A stretch of 64,000 nucleotides of DNA. Source: Dastarcus helophoroides. Lineage: Eukaryota; Arthropoda; Insecta; Coleoptera; Bothrideridae. The position numbers and the translations under genes are program-made. Location of the stretch: NCBI GenBank assembly GCA_028583605.1, contig CM053329.1, positions 2,232,001-2,296,000 of the forward strand, given 5' to 3'. This document shows, in pieces, positions 63,101 through 64,000 of this stretch; within the stretch, counting starts at the first letter, position 1, and every line of letters starts with the position of its first letter. The notes under the pieces are model-generated. The model saw nothing but the letters and a program-made list of their open reading frames with translations, did no database searches and was not told where the DNA came from.

Positions 63101-64000
63101 TCCAAAATTATAGAAAGGTTGGTTCCAAAAAAAAAGAGAAATTTTCGATAACTACAAATTTTCAAAAATAGAGTCGAACTTTGGAGTTTAAACAATATTT
63201 AAGAGTAAATATTTCAAAAAAAATTGAAATATTGGAAAAATGTTTAAATGTTAAAAGAAAGCACTGGTTGTGATAATGAGTAGGATCGGGTACATATCAG
63301 CTAGTTTCTTAATAAAACTCAAAACTTTTCCCAGAAATGTCTAAATTTGAAGAAAAACATCGAGATTTGAGGAAAGTCATAATTTAAAAAAAAAAGAAGC
63401 TAAATTTCCATGGAAAAACATGTTCACAGCAAGGTAAATATTTCAATAAAAATTTTCAGAAAAACAAAAGCAAAACAAATTGAACATTTGAAAAAAGTTG
63501 GTAGTTAAGTAGGACTGAACGTATGTGTATAAAAAAAAGCATCTATTTAATCCTGCTTGATCATTTAGGAATTTAAAGGAGTTTATGATTATAAATCAGA
63601 TACTGTAATTATTATTATTATAAACATATAATGAAAAATAGATGGAGCCTCCCTTAGTTTAGGTAAAATTATAATTATCCTACTTTACATTTTACTTTCT
63701 TAAATTGCTTTCAATAAAAATGTTCCACAGGTTATGCAATTATTCAGTGATTTACTACCCACTTGTTCGCTCAATCACTTCTTGCATGTTCCCTTAACAA
63801 TCATTTTAGGCAAATGTAACTTACCTGTTGCTGCTTCTTCATCCTTAAAGCAGATCTGTTGTCCCTCGCTTGCTGGAGGTAAGGCGCTTTCTGCTCGGCG
63901 CCAAGCGTTCGCCATTTCTTTATCATTTGCTTGTATCTGTCAGACCAATTGGGATATTCGGTTTTCCATTCAGGGTGATTCACGTTTGCATAAAGCACAG
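2892..64000 (-). CDS. trr: KMT2C/D-type (MLL3/4, trithorax-related) histone H3K4 methyltransferase, middle part, 19 exons, partial at both ends
   Basis: This entry joins the 19 exons listed below. The product is a nuclear, chromatin-bound H3K4 mono-methyltransferase scaffold, the core of the MLL3/4 COMPASS complex with UTX, PTIP and NCOA6-type partners (family knowledge). The sequence shows an HMG box, then the blocks GADFNILEYADPELEAL and EQPLLLEDLLEQEKREQ, a KQRQLRK...EADATEL helix, two LxxLL motifs and the PPSQKLGLYRTKGKDGKEG block that precedes the extended PHD in this family. Splice phases agree at every junction, so the exon chain supports itself. The PHD fingers (above 64000) and the ePHD/FYRN/FYRC/SET end (below 1) are outside the window. 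Two exons have apparent frame breaks and one exon is duplicated. I use the fly symbol trr by homology; KMT2C/D is equally apt. Confidence 0.93.
3220..4047 (-). CDS. trr: KMT2C/D-like exon 18 of window: KKRPRK basic block and LAQLRTLP region
   Basis: The exon is 276 codons, phase 0/0. It opens EFMDETSQHSEMSEHSRSDI, then a basic helix KQKRRMYQQKRRQTQLLQKE, a probable nuclear localisation signal QPKKRPRKSSK, and DEDYDSYIDTVLAQLRTLPA. Next come NVSEPILNRNFTVMPVFGSG, GDLIGLYGDAVVPGYQDFYS and an acidic stretch LIDEEEDEEEGLDD. This order matches the part of trr/KMT2C/D upstream of the catalytic end. The acceptor is AAATCCAG|GAATTTATG and the donor GAGATT|GTAAGT. A second GTAAGT 32 bases further on (3188) could extend the exon but would change the phase. 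Confidence 0.93.
4494..6350. mobile_element. pogo/Tigger-like non-autonomous element flanked by TA
   Basis: The left end is TA-CAGTGGAGCGTCGTTTATC at 4492-4512. The right end is CACGCTCTACTG-TA at 6339-6352; its complement CAGTAGAGCGTG matches the left terminus. CAGTRGAGCGT with a TA target site is typical of the pogo/Tigger group of Tc1-mariner elements. TTTATC and TTCGGATAA just inside the left end resemble the usual Tigger subterminal sequence. The inside is mostly an A-rich word array (4560-6110); no transposase is left. It occupies the intron between exons 17 and 18. Confidence 0.6.
4560..6110. repeat. AT-rich degenerate word array (A-rich strand is plus)
   Basis: Words like GTCGAAATTTTGAAAAA, TTTAAAAAGTC and AATTTCAAAAAG recur with variable spacing throughout. 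The array is inside the pogo-like element. The ORF at 5712-5969 is pure Lys/Asn/Arg/Phe and is a by-product of the word. Confidence 0.7.
6482..8386 (-). CDS. trr: KMT2C/D-like exon 17 of window: large exon with LxxLL motif, intact copy A of a tandem duplication
   Basis: The exon is 635 codons, phase 0/0. It begins VIQESQSGIQITARTETDVV, then SIPSPTPSQEQMLDNITLQA, the acidic EFESFEDVLDMIENITGEPP, and a very long Ser/Thr/Val/Gln-rich region. LKKLL in NVLLKKLLQNTA (LKKLL codons at 7001-7015) is an LxxLL nuclear-receptor box; fly trr binds the ecdysone receptor, so that role is inferred. The acceptor is TCTGCTAG|GTAATTC. The donor is AAAAAG|GCAAGT, a GC-AG intron, because only this site leaves phase 0 and meets exon 18 (IKK joined to EFMDETSQ). 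A second, frameshifted copy lies at 11504-13413. Confidence 0.92.
8642..9121. mobile_element. MITE, about 480 bp, inverted ends (copy in unit A)
   Basis: The left arm TAATACCAGGACTTCATTAA with GAGTCCCACGTGAC is mirrored by GTCACGTGTGACTCGG and TTAATGAAGCCCCTGTATTA at 9078-9115. No coding capacity is visible; the ORF at 8841-9053 lies within it and is not protein-like. An equivalent copy is in unit B. Confidence 0.6.
9140..11475. repeat. AT-rich degenerate word array in unit A, with a half-copy of the CAGGGGACAAGATTT foldback
   Basis: The array is A-rich on the plus strand, with TCGAAATTTT and AAAAAGTC words. Near 10020-10140 lies GTATCTCTCTGAATATGAG followed by GGTTTCAGGGGACAAGATTT and AAGATAACCGAGGACCAGT. 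This is the right half of the foldback family that is complete at 32675-32922. Confidence 0.65.
11504..13413 (-). pseudogene. Copy B of the large trr exon, frameshifted (tandem exon duplication or assembly duplicate)
   Basis: This repeats the exon at 6482-8386 at an offset of about 5,027 bp, with the same acceptor and the same GC donor motif. The frame is open from 13413 to about 12221. There a single base is missing (TGTATGAGG against TGTATGGAGG in copy A), and the reading frame ends at 12208. Further indels lie at 11625-11665 and 11510-11530, so the copy changes frame at least three times. The rest is nearly identical; I see only scattered substitutions, such as those near 12871 and 12899. 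It lies upstream of copy A in transcript order. It is not usable as an in-frame exon as written. Confidence 0.85.
13672..14151. mobile_element. MITE, about 480 bp, copy in unit B
   Basis: It is the same element as at 8642-9121, with a few substitutions. It shares the inverted GGACTTCATTAAT ends and the CACGTGAC box. Confidence 0.6.
14200..16620. repeat. AT-rich degenerate word array in unit B and beyond
   Basis: The array matches that of unit A up to 16425, except for a deletion at about 14434. It then goes on to 16620 with GAAATTTTGAAATGAATC-type words. The half-foldback with CAGGGGACAAGATTT is at about 15030. There is no coding sequence. Confidence 0.65.
16615..17052. other. Intron segment with a repeated array border and a GGGATGTTATGGAG-type transposon terminus
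   Basis: At 16620-16695 the array ends in ATCGATTCATTTAAC and a TGGTAATAGTGAGTG-like border that is shared with 6095-6180 and 63240-63310. At 16785-16866 lies a run of GGTTTCAGTTACGGATTCGG and TTTCGGATATCCGACCG ending CTCCATAACATCCCTA. This resembles a hAT-type subterminal region in which the end motif (T)AGGGATGTTATGGAG carries short CGGATA repeats. I found no partner end. The rest is unique intron before the donor of exon 16. Confidence 0.35.
17053..18312 (-). CDS. trr: KMT2C/D-like exon 16 of window: acidic/Ser/Thr-rich exon with a 1-bp frame break
   Basis: After the split Asp codon the frame reads EEMEGEYTEENMHIVIRSPT and an acidic Glu/Pro-rich part. EDFEELIDEGSRKDKILKAS, MISVTDVSDFHKYTTIYSEA and a long Ser/Thr/Val-rich part follow. 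At QVIISQRKQ the frame runs into a stop, while the next frame continues NMQRPQTPQKSVAEVGDIES to ELKMTAQ. One surplus G in the CC pair at 17308-17309 explains the break, and removing it gives exactly phase 0 at the donor CACAA|GTAAGT. Acceptor: ATTCCAG|ATGAGG. A consensus error is likely, but a real mutation is not excluded. Confidence 0.88.
18539..18641. mobile_element. Short MITE with GAACATTT ends
   Basis: GAACATTTATTAGATTCGAA at the left is mirrored by TCGAATGCTAACAAATGTTC at the right, giving about 103 bp. It contains AGATCTCGTCAGTTTGGTAT, whose complement recurs in the longer element at 22251-22632, so it looks like a deletion derivative of that family. Confidence 0.55.
18660..19810. repeat. 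AT-rich degenerate word array (T-rich strand is plus)
   Basis: The words are the complement of those in the A-rich arrays: CAAAATTTCGACTTTTT, TTTTTCAAAATTT and AAATTTAGACTTTTTC. The block is therefore the same kind of array in the opposite orientation. It holds no gene. Confidence 0.7.
19840..20480. repeat. Degenerate tandem repeat, unit about 145 bp
   Basis: Segments beginning AAATCGACC or AAATCGACG recur at about 19850, 20103 and 20248. Each is followed by CGGGTTT or GGGTCT, a TTATTT(T)ACA-like run, a (G)TTATAAAA or TTTGAAAAAGC motif, TTCCAT, and TTTTACCCCCTT or TTTTACCTTCTT. The copies are much diverged. The repeat ends with AGGTCGAATTTCCAAAAATC at about 20370. Confidence 0.45.
20480..21919. 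other. Intron segment without recognisable gene
   Basis: The composition is less extreme than that of the arrays. The overlapping ORFs at 20912-21275 have no recognisable domain and read like chance ORFs. The stretch 21500-21830 is purine-rich with more even base composition and could be a worn transposon piece; I cannot assign it. Confidence 0.3.
21920..22137. mobile_element. MITE with GCAGCCCTCTAAGC inverted ends
   Basis: The left arm has ATGCAGCCCTCTAAGCTTGT and ATAGTGGATAATAGGTAGCC; the right arm has GGCTACCTATGATCCACTAT and ACATGCTTAGAGGGCTGCAT. Matching AGAATGCAACCTAGATG and CTAGTTTGCATTTTAT extend the arms outward. The arms are about 75 bp and the spacer is short. There is no ORF. Confidence 0.7.
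22251..22632. mobile_element. Foldback MITE with GAACATTTGTTGG end, about 380 bp
   Basis: TTTGGATATACCCACGGATT and GAAGGATAGTGCACG at the left are mirrored by CGTGCATTATCCTTATTCTA and ATCCGTGGATATACCAAACT at the right. The outer ends GAACATTTGTTGGCATTC and GCTGATAAATGTTTAA are weaker. It is related to the 103-bp element at 18539-18641. Confidence 0.6.
22640..23815. repeat. AT-rich degenerate word array (T-rich strand is plus)
   Basis: Words such as AAATTTCGACTT, TTTCAAATCTCGA and AATTTTGACTTTTAAGC repeat with variable spacing. The block runs up to the hairpin and retrotransposon tail that follow. Confidence 0.6.
23825..23862. repeat. Perfect 17-bp hairpin with TTTT loop
   Basis: CTTGACACAGTGAGGAC, four T, then GTCCTCACTGTGTCAAG. 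The stem is perfect and has a more even base composition than the surroundings. It borders the retrotransposon remnant directly. Confidence 0.8.
23868..24050 (+). pseudogene. 3' tail of a non-LTR retrotransposon reverse transcriptase ORF, decayed
   Basis: The plus strand reads RTSKLWNSLP, the typical end of a LINE reverse-transcriptase ORF. After one frame change it continues KNYDLSLFKTAVHRHV and PHPTRSALKA, followed by a TAA. Only this tail is present; the polymerase motifs are absent. A second piece of the same tail is on the minus strand at 43367-43445, which confirms a repeat family. Confidence 0.6.
24369..24609. mobile_element. MITE with ACTTCTATATTGCCAGCTCC-type ends, copy 1 (241 bp)
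   Basis: ACTTCTCTATGGCCAGCTCC at the left is mirrored by GGGAGCTGGCCATATAGAAG at the right. The inside is GC-richer than the intron. The second family member lies at 44701-44936. The ORF at 24334-24684 crosses the element and is not a gene. Confidence 0.7.
24628..24695. repeat. Repeat fragment with GTTGCATAACAAC / AGGTAACTTTCA end
   Basis: GTTATGCAACCCATTATACA followed by TTGAAAGTTACCTCAC recurs in inverse orientation at about 37862-37916, where GAGGTAACTTTCATTCTTGT is followed by ATTATGGGCTGTATAGCAAC. This suggests one more MITE family. Confidence 0.45.
24952..25528 (-). CDS. trr: KMT2C/D-like exon 15 of window: DFDDSSSTPPVTPP block, with a frame break
   Basis: From CCAG|GTAATG the frame reads NVTKESEKPIAEQASSGLPK, LKKESHLSKVSILKKKPSLK and AQSGIN, then meets a stop at 25386-25388. 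From ATG at 25381 the frame is open again: MGSLVSVDYNDFDDSSSTPP, VTPPPASISRLSPAQKLQIK, and an acidic end DISEEHYSDDK at AAAG|GTATGA. Either four bases are extra at 25382-25389, which would give SGIN-KMGSL, or a 58-bp intron (25382-25439, GTGTCA...ACAAG) joins HLSK to MGSL in phase. I favour an indel because the removed residues look coding, but introns of 54-63 bp do occur in this gene. Confidence 0.85.
25940..28690. repeat. AT-rich degenerate word array (A-rich strand is plus)
   Basis: The array has GTCGAAATTTTCAAAAAG-type words over 2.7 kb. A short foldback at 27281-27410 interrupts it. All ORFs here are Lys/Asn/Phe-rich by-products. It fills most of the intron between exons 14 and 15. Confidence 0.7.
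27281..27410. mobile_element. Short member of the CAGGGGACAAGATTT foldback family
   Basis: AAATCTTGTCACATGAAGCC and AAGAAAGATT are mirrored by TTTCTTGGTTTCAGGGGGCA and AGATTTG. They are followed by AATTTTTGAAGATAAGCAAG and GACCAGTTCATTCC, as in the other copies. The central part found at 32675-32922 is missing. Confidence 0.55.
28690..29484. other. Intron segment; possible MITE end at its left side
   Basis: ATACAAGGTGAATCCAAAAG at 28687 looks like the terminus of a CAAGGTG-type element, similar to TGTACAAGGTGGATTAAACC at 45142. I found no matching second end. The rest is unique AT-rich intron with a CT-rich tract (29395-29435); no gene is visible. Confidence 0.3.
29485..29980 (-). CDS. trr: KMT2C/D-like exon 14 of window: SPM-rich segment ending in conserved LPPGFEKIRYCKLGLRGG
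   Basis: The exon starts IMSPHSMPPSPMPPRSP, continues as Ser/Pro repeats with YHQS and SPM motifs, and turns into a conserved end: NPVPLPPGFEKIRYCKLGLR followed by GGAPMWGFGRGAKRVPTPP. The glycine/aromatic-rich end looks like a short ordered motif, unlike the disordered surroundings. The acceptor TTTATAG|ATCATG and donor CCGCCAG|GTATG give 496 bp, phase 0 to phase 1. The intron upstream is 97 bp; the one downstream is 4.0 kb. Confidence 0.93.
30078..30747 (-). CDS. trr: KMT2C/D-like exon 13 of window: polyglutamine exon
   Basis: After completing Arg the exon reads VVTSPVGYMSDLRPGTPQMR, then FVRTPTDQQRLSRLPSVLSG, then a region dominated by glutamine. The longest pure tract is 24 glutamines at 30285-30356, coded by mixed CAG and CAA codons; several shorter runs surround it. 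AHQFQRAAVQLIKQRNIIRQ lies between the runs. The exon ends PPKSPM at ATG|GTAACA. KMT2C/D proteins are known for such tracts, and tract length is likely to vary between individuals. The opposite-strand polyleucine ORF is a shadow. Confidence 0.92.
31053..31477 (-). CDS. trr: KMT2C/D-like exon 12 of window: EYRNKQ block and SPM-rich repeats
   Basis: The exon opens EYRNKQAKQGANQQQPQTSP and continues with a long Ser/Pro/Met/His-rich stretch holding many SPM and SPS repeats, for example IQQSPMMSPSASPL. It ends RMTSPQHR. The conserved EYR joins exon 11, as in KMT2C/D; the rest is presumably disordered. The acceptor TATATGAAG|GAATACC has a weak polypyrimidine tract, but its position is fixed by the frame. 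The donor is CGAAG|GTAAGTTG, phase 0 to phase 2, 425 bp. Confidence 0.9.
31478..32200. other. Intron segment without recognisable feature
   Basis: It is AT-rich intron directly upstream of exon 12. The ORF at 31859-32047 has no recognisable domain. I see no repeats with clear ends. Confidence 0.4.
32675..32922. mobile_element. Complete foldback MITE of the CAGGGGACAAGATTT family, about 250 bp
   Basis: The left arm AATCTTGTCCCCTGAAACCA, AGAAAGATTAAAAAATACAA and CAATAGCTGCTG is mirrored by CAACTGCTGTTGTGTTTTTT, GTTCTTGGTTTCAGGGGATA and AGATTTC. A second inner palindrome around 32790 has ATCTTCAGAGAGATACTAAC facing TTAGTATCTCTCTAAAGATG. Partial copies are at 10085, 15035 and 27281. Confidence 0.7.
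33421..33512 (-). repeat. tRNA-like SINE fragment
   Basis: The minus strand reads TATAGCTCAGTGAGTTAAGC, which fits a tRNA A box with D-arm. At the right distance it has GCAAGTTCAAAACCCGAC, a degenerate B box, then CGATCACGAATTTTTAATTC. No aminoacyl stem closes, so this is a tRNA-derived SINE piece and not a tRNA gene. The tail resembles that of the fragment at 416-500. Confidence 0.5.
33590..35440. repeat. AT-rich degenerate word arrays, mostly T-rich on plus, with a hAT-like terminus inside
   Basis: The arrays at 33590-34135 and 34390-35440 have CGAAATTTCGACTTTTTC-type words. Between them, 34140-34260 holds nested CATTCGCATGCGAATATT and GAATATTCGCATTCGC repeats, then TTTGTTACATCCCCTACTAT. 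This resembles a transposon end with subterminal palindromes. No coding region is present. Confidence 0.5.
35448..36616. mobile_element. Foldback element with TACAGGATGTCCGG ends, 1.17 kb
   Basis: The outer ends TACAGGATGTCCGGAAAGTA and GCCGGACACTCTGTA are inverted and flanked by TA. The arms stay complementary inwards: AGCTTCCTGTGGTCAAATAG faces TTGATCATAGGAAGCT, CGCATATTGTAGATGG faces CTACAATATGCGACACC, and GTTACGAAGTTACCACTTGT faces ACAAGTGGTAACTTCGTAA. The centre is near 36030. The whole element is one long palindrome without a transposase ORF. Confidence 0.75.
36617..37435. repeat. AT-rich degenerate word array (mostly T-rich on plus)
   Basis: AAATTTCGGGCTTTTTCC, AAATTTCACTTT and CTAAAATTTTAACTTTTTC words repeat. 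No gene or defined end is visible. Confidence 0.55.
37436..38213. other. Intron segment with a GC-rich patch and a MITE fragment
   Basis: At 37505-37600 the sequence becomes GC-rich (CCCGCCGCCGACTATCCG, CACATGCGGACCGCGGACC), which is unusual here and not coding in any long frame. At 37862-37916 the AGGTAACTTTCA / TATAGCAAC repeat is found in the orientation opposite to 24628-24695. The rest shows nothing. Confidence 0.35.
38214..38387. mobile_element. Small TACAGGATG foldback, about 174 bp
   Basis: TACAGGATGATTTAAAATTC at the left is mirrored by CAATTTTGAATCACCCTGCA at the right, and ATTCTTGGGGTAAAAATAAG by CTTATTTTTAACCCCAA. The centre is the palindrome CATGTGTCCTAAA facing TTTAGGACACATG. 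The ends match those of the larger elements at 35448 and 39798. Confidence 0.7.
38854..39012 (-). CDS. trr: KMT2C/D-like exon 11 of window: KQRQLRK coiled-coil block
   Basis: The exon is 53 codons, phase 0/0: SLNSKQRQLRKSGNQLAEAD, ATELQRISSEQAILQKHLES, SRKQMRQHSMLIQ. This is the best conserved coiled-coil block of the KMT2C/D middle region (family knowledge), and its end LIQ joins EYRNKQ of exon 12. The acceptor is TTATTTCAG|TCACTG and the donor ATACAG|GTATCTG. The apparent continuation of the ORF past 38854 is intron. The next intron is 7.4 kb and is filled with foldback elements. Confidence 0.94.
39067..39347 (-). CDS. trr: KMT2C/D-like exon 10 of window: YEQWLNHQ helical block
   Basis: After the split codon for Thr the exon reads SGSMISQNQWQTTQNRPCPT, a proline-rich stretch and LAAPPLPPENIVTEQDKQAQ. 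It then has MVYEQWLNHQHSVLTEQLKF and YETEVQKLRKIRK. The second half is strongly helical and charged, and belongs to the region conserved between KMT2C/D and trr. The acceptor TTTATGGCAG|CATCC and donor CGAAAG|GTACAT give 281 bp, phase 1 to phase 0. The introns are 56 bp upstream and 54 bp downstream. Confidence 0.93.
39404..39605 (-). CDS. trr: KMT2C/D-like exon 9 of window: EQPLLLEDLLEQEKREQ block
   Basis: The exon begins EQPLLLEDLLEQEKREQEKQ, a helical charged block conserved in KMT2C/D, followed by a Gln/Ser-rich segment and DHDFERLKADVFNSG. The acceptor is TACTATTAAG|GAACAG at 39606 and the donor CAAA|GTAAGTAAAG at 39403; the exon is 202 bp, phase 0 to phase 1. It opens a cluster of three exons separated by introns of only 56 and 54 bp, in sharp contrast to the large introns on either side. 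Confidence 0.92.
39798..40819. mobile_element. Foldback element with TACAGGATG ends, 1.0 kb
   Basis: The end TACAGGATGTGGTTGG faces GGCTCACCCTGTA. Inside, CTCCTAGGGGGCGCTAG faces CTAGCGCCCTCTAGGGGC, and GAACGATCAATTCTACAAAG faces TTGAATTGATTGTTC. The centre is near 40240. There is no transposase. It is the third member of this end type within 5 kb. Confidence 0.7.
40820..41090. other. Intron segment without recognisable feature
   Basis: It is AT-rich intron. I see no gene, no paired repeat ends and no word array. A short AATAATAATAATAACAACAAC run is at 41050. Confidence 0.4.
41090..43030. repeat. AT-rich degenerate word array (A-rich strand is plus) with a GC-rich border
   Basis: The array has GAAATTTTAAGG, CTCGACATTTAAGG and AATTTCGAGATTAAAC-type words. 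At 42935-43000 an abrupt GC-rich stretch (GACCACCAACGCCCAGAGC, CTCACCCCGACTCGACC) ends it. I cannot assign this stretch. Confidence 0.55.
43050..44475. repeat. AT-rich degenerate word array (T-rich strand is plus)
   Basis: Complementary words (AAATTTCGACTTTTTC, TTTCCAAATTTCCACTTT) show the orientation switch relative to 41090-42900. The LINE tail piece at 43367-43445 is embedded. A less AT-rich insert at 43640-43815 (GGCCGGTCGCATAGTACG, GACCAGTGACTGAATTC, TGTGTGCGGCC) has GGCCGGTCGCA facing TGTGCGACC and may be a small MITE. Confidence 0.55.
43367..43445 (-). pseudogene. Second copy of the non-LTR retrotransposon 3' tail
   Basis: On the minus strand, TTCATCGCCATCTATCCTTG, TTTCCGCATCCTACTCGCAT and AAGGCATAATGGGGTTGCCA match the plus-strand copy at 23955-24035 nearly base for base. 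Only the last part of the ORF and the short 3' untranslated part remain. Confidence 0.6.
44701..44936. mobile_element. MITE with ACTTCTATATTGCCAGCTCC ends, copy 2 (236 bp)
   Basis: The left end is ACTTCTATATTGCCAGCTCC and the right end AGAGCTGGCAATATAGAAGT. It belongs to the family at 24369-24609 and has a similar length. The inside is moderately GC-rich and has no gene; the ORF at 44674-44916 is incidental. Confidence 0.75.
44937..45713. other. Intron segment without a gene
   Basis: It is unique AT-rich intron. TGTACAAGGTGGATTAAACC at 45142 resembles the element end at 28687, but no second end was found. Confidence 0.35.
45722..47753. mobile_element. hAT-like non-autonomous transposon with 8-bp target duplication, 2.0 kb
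   Basis: The left end CAGGGCTTCTTAATC and the right end GTTCAAGAAGCCCTG are inverted. The flanking eight bases are TTCTAAAC (45714-45721) and TTCTAAGC (47754-47761), 7 of 8 identical. CACGACCCC just inside the left end and CACGACCTC with CACAACCC near the right end fit hAT subterminal sequence. The inside contains T-rich and A-rich word arrays and a nested foldback at 46219-46507. There is no transposase. Confidence 0.75.
46219..46507. mobile_element. Nested foldback, about 289 bp, CAGGCCCACAAAAA ends
   Basis: CAGGCCCACAAAAA and TGTGCTGGGGGCCGGA at the left are mirrored by TCCGGCCCCCAGTACA and TTTTTTTGTGGACCTG at the right. Inside, GGGTCAATGAGCAAATAA faces TTATTTACTCATTGACC. It lies within the hAT-like element, so it inserted later. 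The ORFs across it come from the arms. Confidence 0.75.
47762..48547. other. Intron segment upstream of exon 9 and downstream of exon 8
   Basis: It is ordinary AT-rich intron next to the donor of exon 8. I see no ORF worth calling and no repeat with defined ends. Confidence 0.4.
48548..48655 (-). CDS. trr: KMT2C/D-like exon 8 of window: small 108-bp exon
   Basis: The exon is exactly 36 codons, phase 0/0, reading MGLRMGPIPHQVGGGLV then HHSMSMPGHAHMRRPLLLE. It lies between TGTGGTAG|ATGGGA and CTGGAG|GTGAGAT. Its end LLLE joins EQPLLLEDLL of exon 9. It is His/Met/Gly-rich and too short to stand out as an ORF. The evidence is the two splice signals, the exact codon length and the fit between neighbours. 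Since its length is a multiple of three it could be skipped without breaking the frame. It precedes an 8.9-kb intron. Confidence 0.78.
48865..49076 (-). CDS. trr: KMT2C/D-like exon 7 of window: polyproline/glutamine linker
   Basis: The exon completes the split Leu codon and reads QNQKLQMRIGQNIPRMLNV, then a run of seven prolines with YPGPPPPYPGS, and ends SQQQQQQ. The polyproline could serve as a WW- or SH3-type ligand, but that is only inferred from composition. The acceptor ATTTACAG|TACAAA and donor CAGCAG|GTAAGAG give 212 bp, phase 1 to phase 0. Small introns of 63 bp and 209 bp flank it. Confidence 0.9.
49140..49709 (-). CDS. trr: KMT2C/D-like exon 6 of window: conserved GADFNILEYADPEL block
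   Basis: The exon begins AEMGADFNILEYADPELEAL after joining the G of exon 5, one of the most recognisable blocks of the KMT2C/D middle region. It is followed by DLELEEEPVKNDKKDKQN and a long Gln/Pro/Ser-rich stretch. The last part is GSRLQTPDGVVGIVTQNNNV and QRILMSQ. The acceptor is GTTTTTAG|CTGAAATGG at 49710 and the donor TCTCAAT|GTAAGT at 49139; the exon is 570 bp, phase 1 to phase 1. The downstream intron is 63 bp. Confidence 0.94.
49928..50381 (-). CDS. trr: KMT2C/D-like exon 5 of window: acidic block before the GADFNILEYADPEL motif
   Basis: The exon encodes 151 residues plus one base. After NRLPHPSSLP come a Gln-rich region, RLPNVVRPAAAERYEQFLQR and NPAFQARMVGDNQVAGPRIALG. It ends in an acidic part with NVTAELEKLEQETGTMVELQ and DILGGLGEDDDELL. 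The acidic DDDELL is conserved in KMT2C/D directly before the next exon's EMGADFNIL. The acceptor is TTTTTTCAG|AATCG and the donor TTTTGG|GTAAGTT, phase 0 to phase 1. The intron to exon 6 is only 218 bp. Confidence 0.93.
50523..51289 (-). CDS. trr: KMT2C/D-like exon 4 of window: Pro/Ser/Gln-rich region with LxxLL motif
   Basis: The exon encodes about 256 residues. It opens with IARVQRSISESSQQFLQQQ, then a Pro/Ser/Thr-rich stretch, then VNHHLRDLLQRQQFKKLDDQ, then a proline-rich stretch ending LDARMRLLIQQQQNK. LRDLL (50835-50849) fits the LxxLL nuclear-receptor box; KMT2C/D and fly trr are known nuclear-receptor coactivators, so a receptor-binding role is inferred. The acceptor CTTGCAG|CC is at 51290 and the donor AATAAG|GTATAT at 50522. 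The exon starts with two bases completing the split codon and ends in phase 0. Confidence 0.92.
51300..53930. repeat. AT-rich degenerate word array that switches strand at about 53400
   Basis: From 51300 to about 53390 the A-rich words (GTCAAAATTTTAGAAAAA) are on plus. From about 53390 to 53930 the T-rich words (CAAAATTTCGACCTTTGG) are on plus. It fills the intron between exons 3 and 4 and has no defined transposon ends that I can see. Confidence 0.65.
54147..54282 (-). CDS. trr: KMT2C/D-like exon 3 of window: charged coiled-coil segment
   Basis: This 136-bp exon starts with DQEKAALQQKSAREAEQE, followed by RQWKQLQAMR, a run of eight glutamines and HVIHEQRVQ. The heptad-like spacing of Leu, Ala and charged residues suggests a coiled coil. 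It is read in phase 0 from an acceptor TTTTAG|GATCAAG and ends in phase 1 at CAAG|GTACGG. The longer ORFs at this place are in other frames and are shadows. The trailing G joins CC of the next exon to make Ala, giving VQAIARVQRS across the junction. Confidence 0.88.
54283..54965. other. Intron between exons 2 and 3, no feature
   Basis: It is 683 bp of AT-rich intron. The ORFs running into it from the exons are read-through past the splice sites. I see no repeat. Confidence 0.5.
54966..55499 (-). CDS. trr: KMT2C/D-like exon 2 of window: Thr/Val/Pro-rich linker
   Basis: The exon encodes 178 residues in phase 0/0, starting SQISKETSSN and ending PPPQPQL. It is low in complexity and rich in Thr, Val, Pro and Ser, as expected of the disordered region after the HMG box. 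The segment TPSEIMRTLPSLCQENYEPPPQP near the end is more conserved-looking. The acceptor is CTCTAG|TCG at 55500; a second AG six bases further in would remove SQ only. The donor is CTG|GTGAGA at 54965. No catalytic motif is present. The frame joins the HMG exon upstream and the charged helical exon downstream without adjustment. Confidence 0.88.
55980..56760. repeat. AT-rich degenerate word array (A-rich strand is plus)
   Basis: GAAATTTCGAGAATAAAA, AAGTCGAATTTTTGC and TCAAATTTTGGGAAAATAG words repeat. At its end, 56770-56900 is a less AT-rich patch with no ORF of note. Confidence 0.55.
56761..57749. other. Intron segment left of the large foldback
   Basis: It is AT-rich, largely unique sequence. 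The patch 56795-56890 (CTCCGACGCGAAGCGAAATG) is richer in GC and may be the border of a worn element. No gene is visible. Confidence 0.3.
57750..60666. mobile_element. Giant foldback element, 2.9 kb, no ORF
   Basis: The ends ACAAGGAAAGGTCGCGAAGT and ACTTCGCGACCTTTCCTTGT are exact inverses. Complementarity continues for hundreds of bases: AATCTAAGAGACACGTATTT faces AAATACGTGTCTCTTAGATT, and TCGGCTGATAAACGGTTTTA faces TAAAACCGTTTATCAGCCGA. Modules of about 275-400 bp with GGGGGTAAACACC, CGAAGTATTTCGACGAGAAA and CACCCCTCCTGATAGGGGTG recur along each arm in mirror order. No long ORF is present. It lies in the intron between the HMG exon and exon 2. Confidence 0.85.
58128..58677. repeat. Near-identical 275-bp tandem repeat inside the giant foldback
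   Basis: The unit CCTGTTTTTGGATTTTGTCG...CCCTCTAGTATCTA occurs at 58128-58402 and again at 58403-58677 with only a few substitutions. The right arm carries one matching unit (about 60030-60300), so the left arm has gained an extra copy recently. Confidence 0.85.
60670..63520. repeat. AT-rich degenerate word arrays right of the foldback
   Basis: A-rich plus-strand words (AAAAAGTCAAAATTTTGAAAA) predominate at 61260-61680 and 61860-63250. A unique insert at 61680-61860 separates them. The array ends at about 63250 in AAAGCACTGGTTGTGATAAT and ACATATCAGCTAGTTTC, the border shared with 6125-6180 and 16635-16695. Confidence 0.6.
63825..64000 (-). CDS. trr: KMT2C/D-like exon 1 of window: HMG box
   Basis: The exon encodes an HMG box, a DNA- or nucleosome-binding three-helix domain found between the PHD fingers and the glutamine-rich middle of KMT2C/D. 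Visible residues include NHPEWKTEYPNW, DRYKQMIKKWRTL, AEQKAPYLQQARDNRSALR and MKKQQQ, which follow the HMG pattern of aromatic residues and a conserved KAPY. The exon is cut by the window edge at its 5' side. The donor CAG|GTAAG lies at 63824 and the exon ends in phase 0, matching the next exon. The next exon is 8.3 kb away across an intron that holds a large foldback element. Confidence 0.93.
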
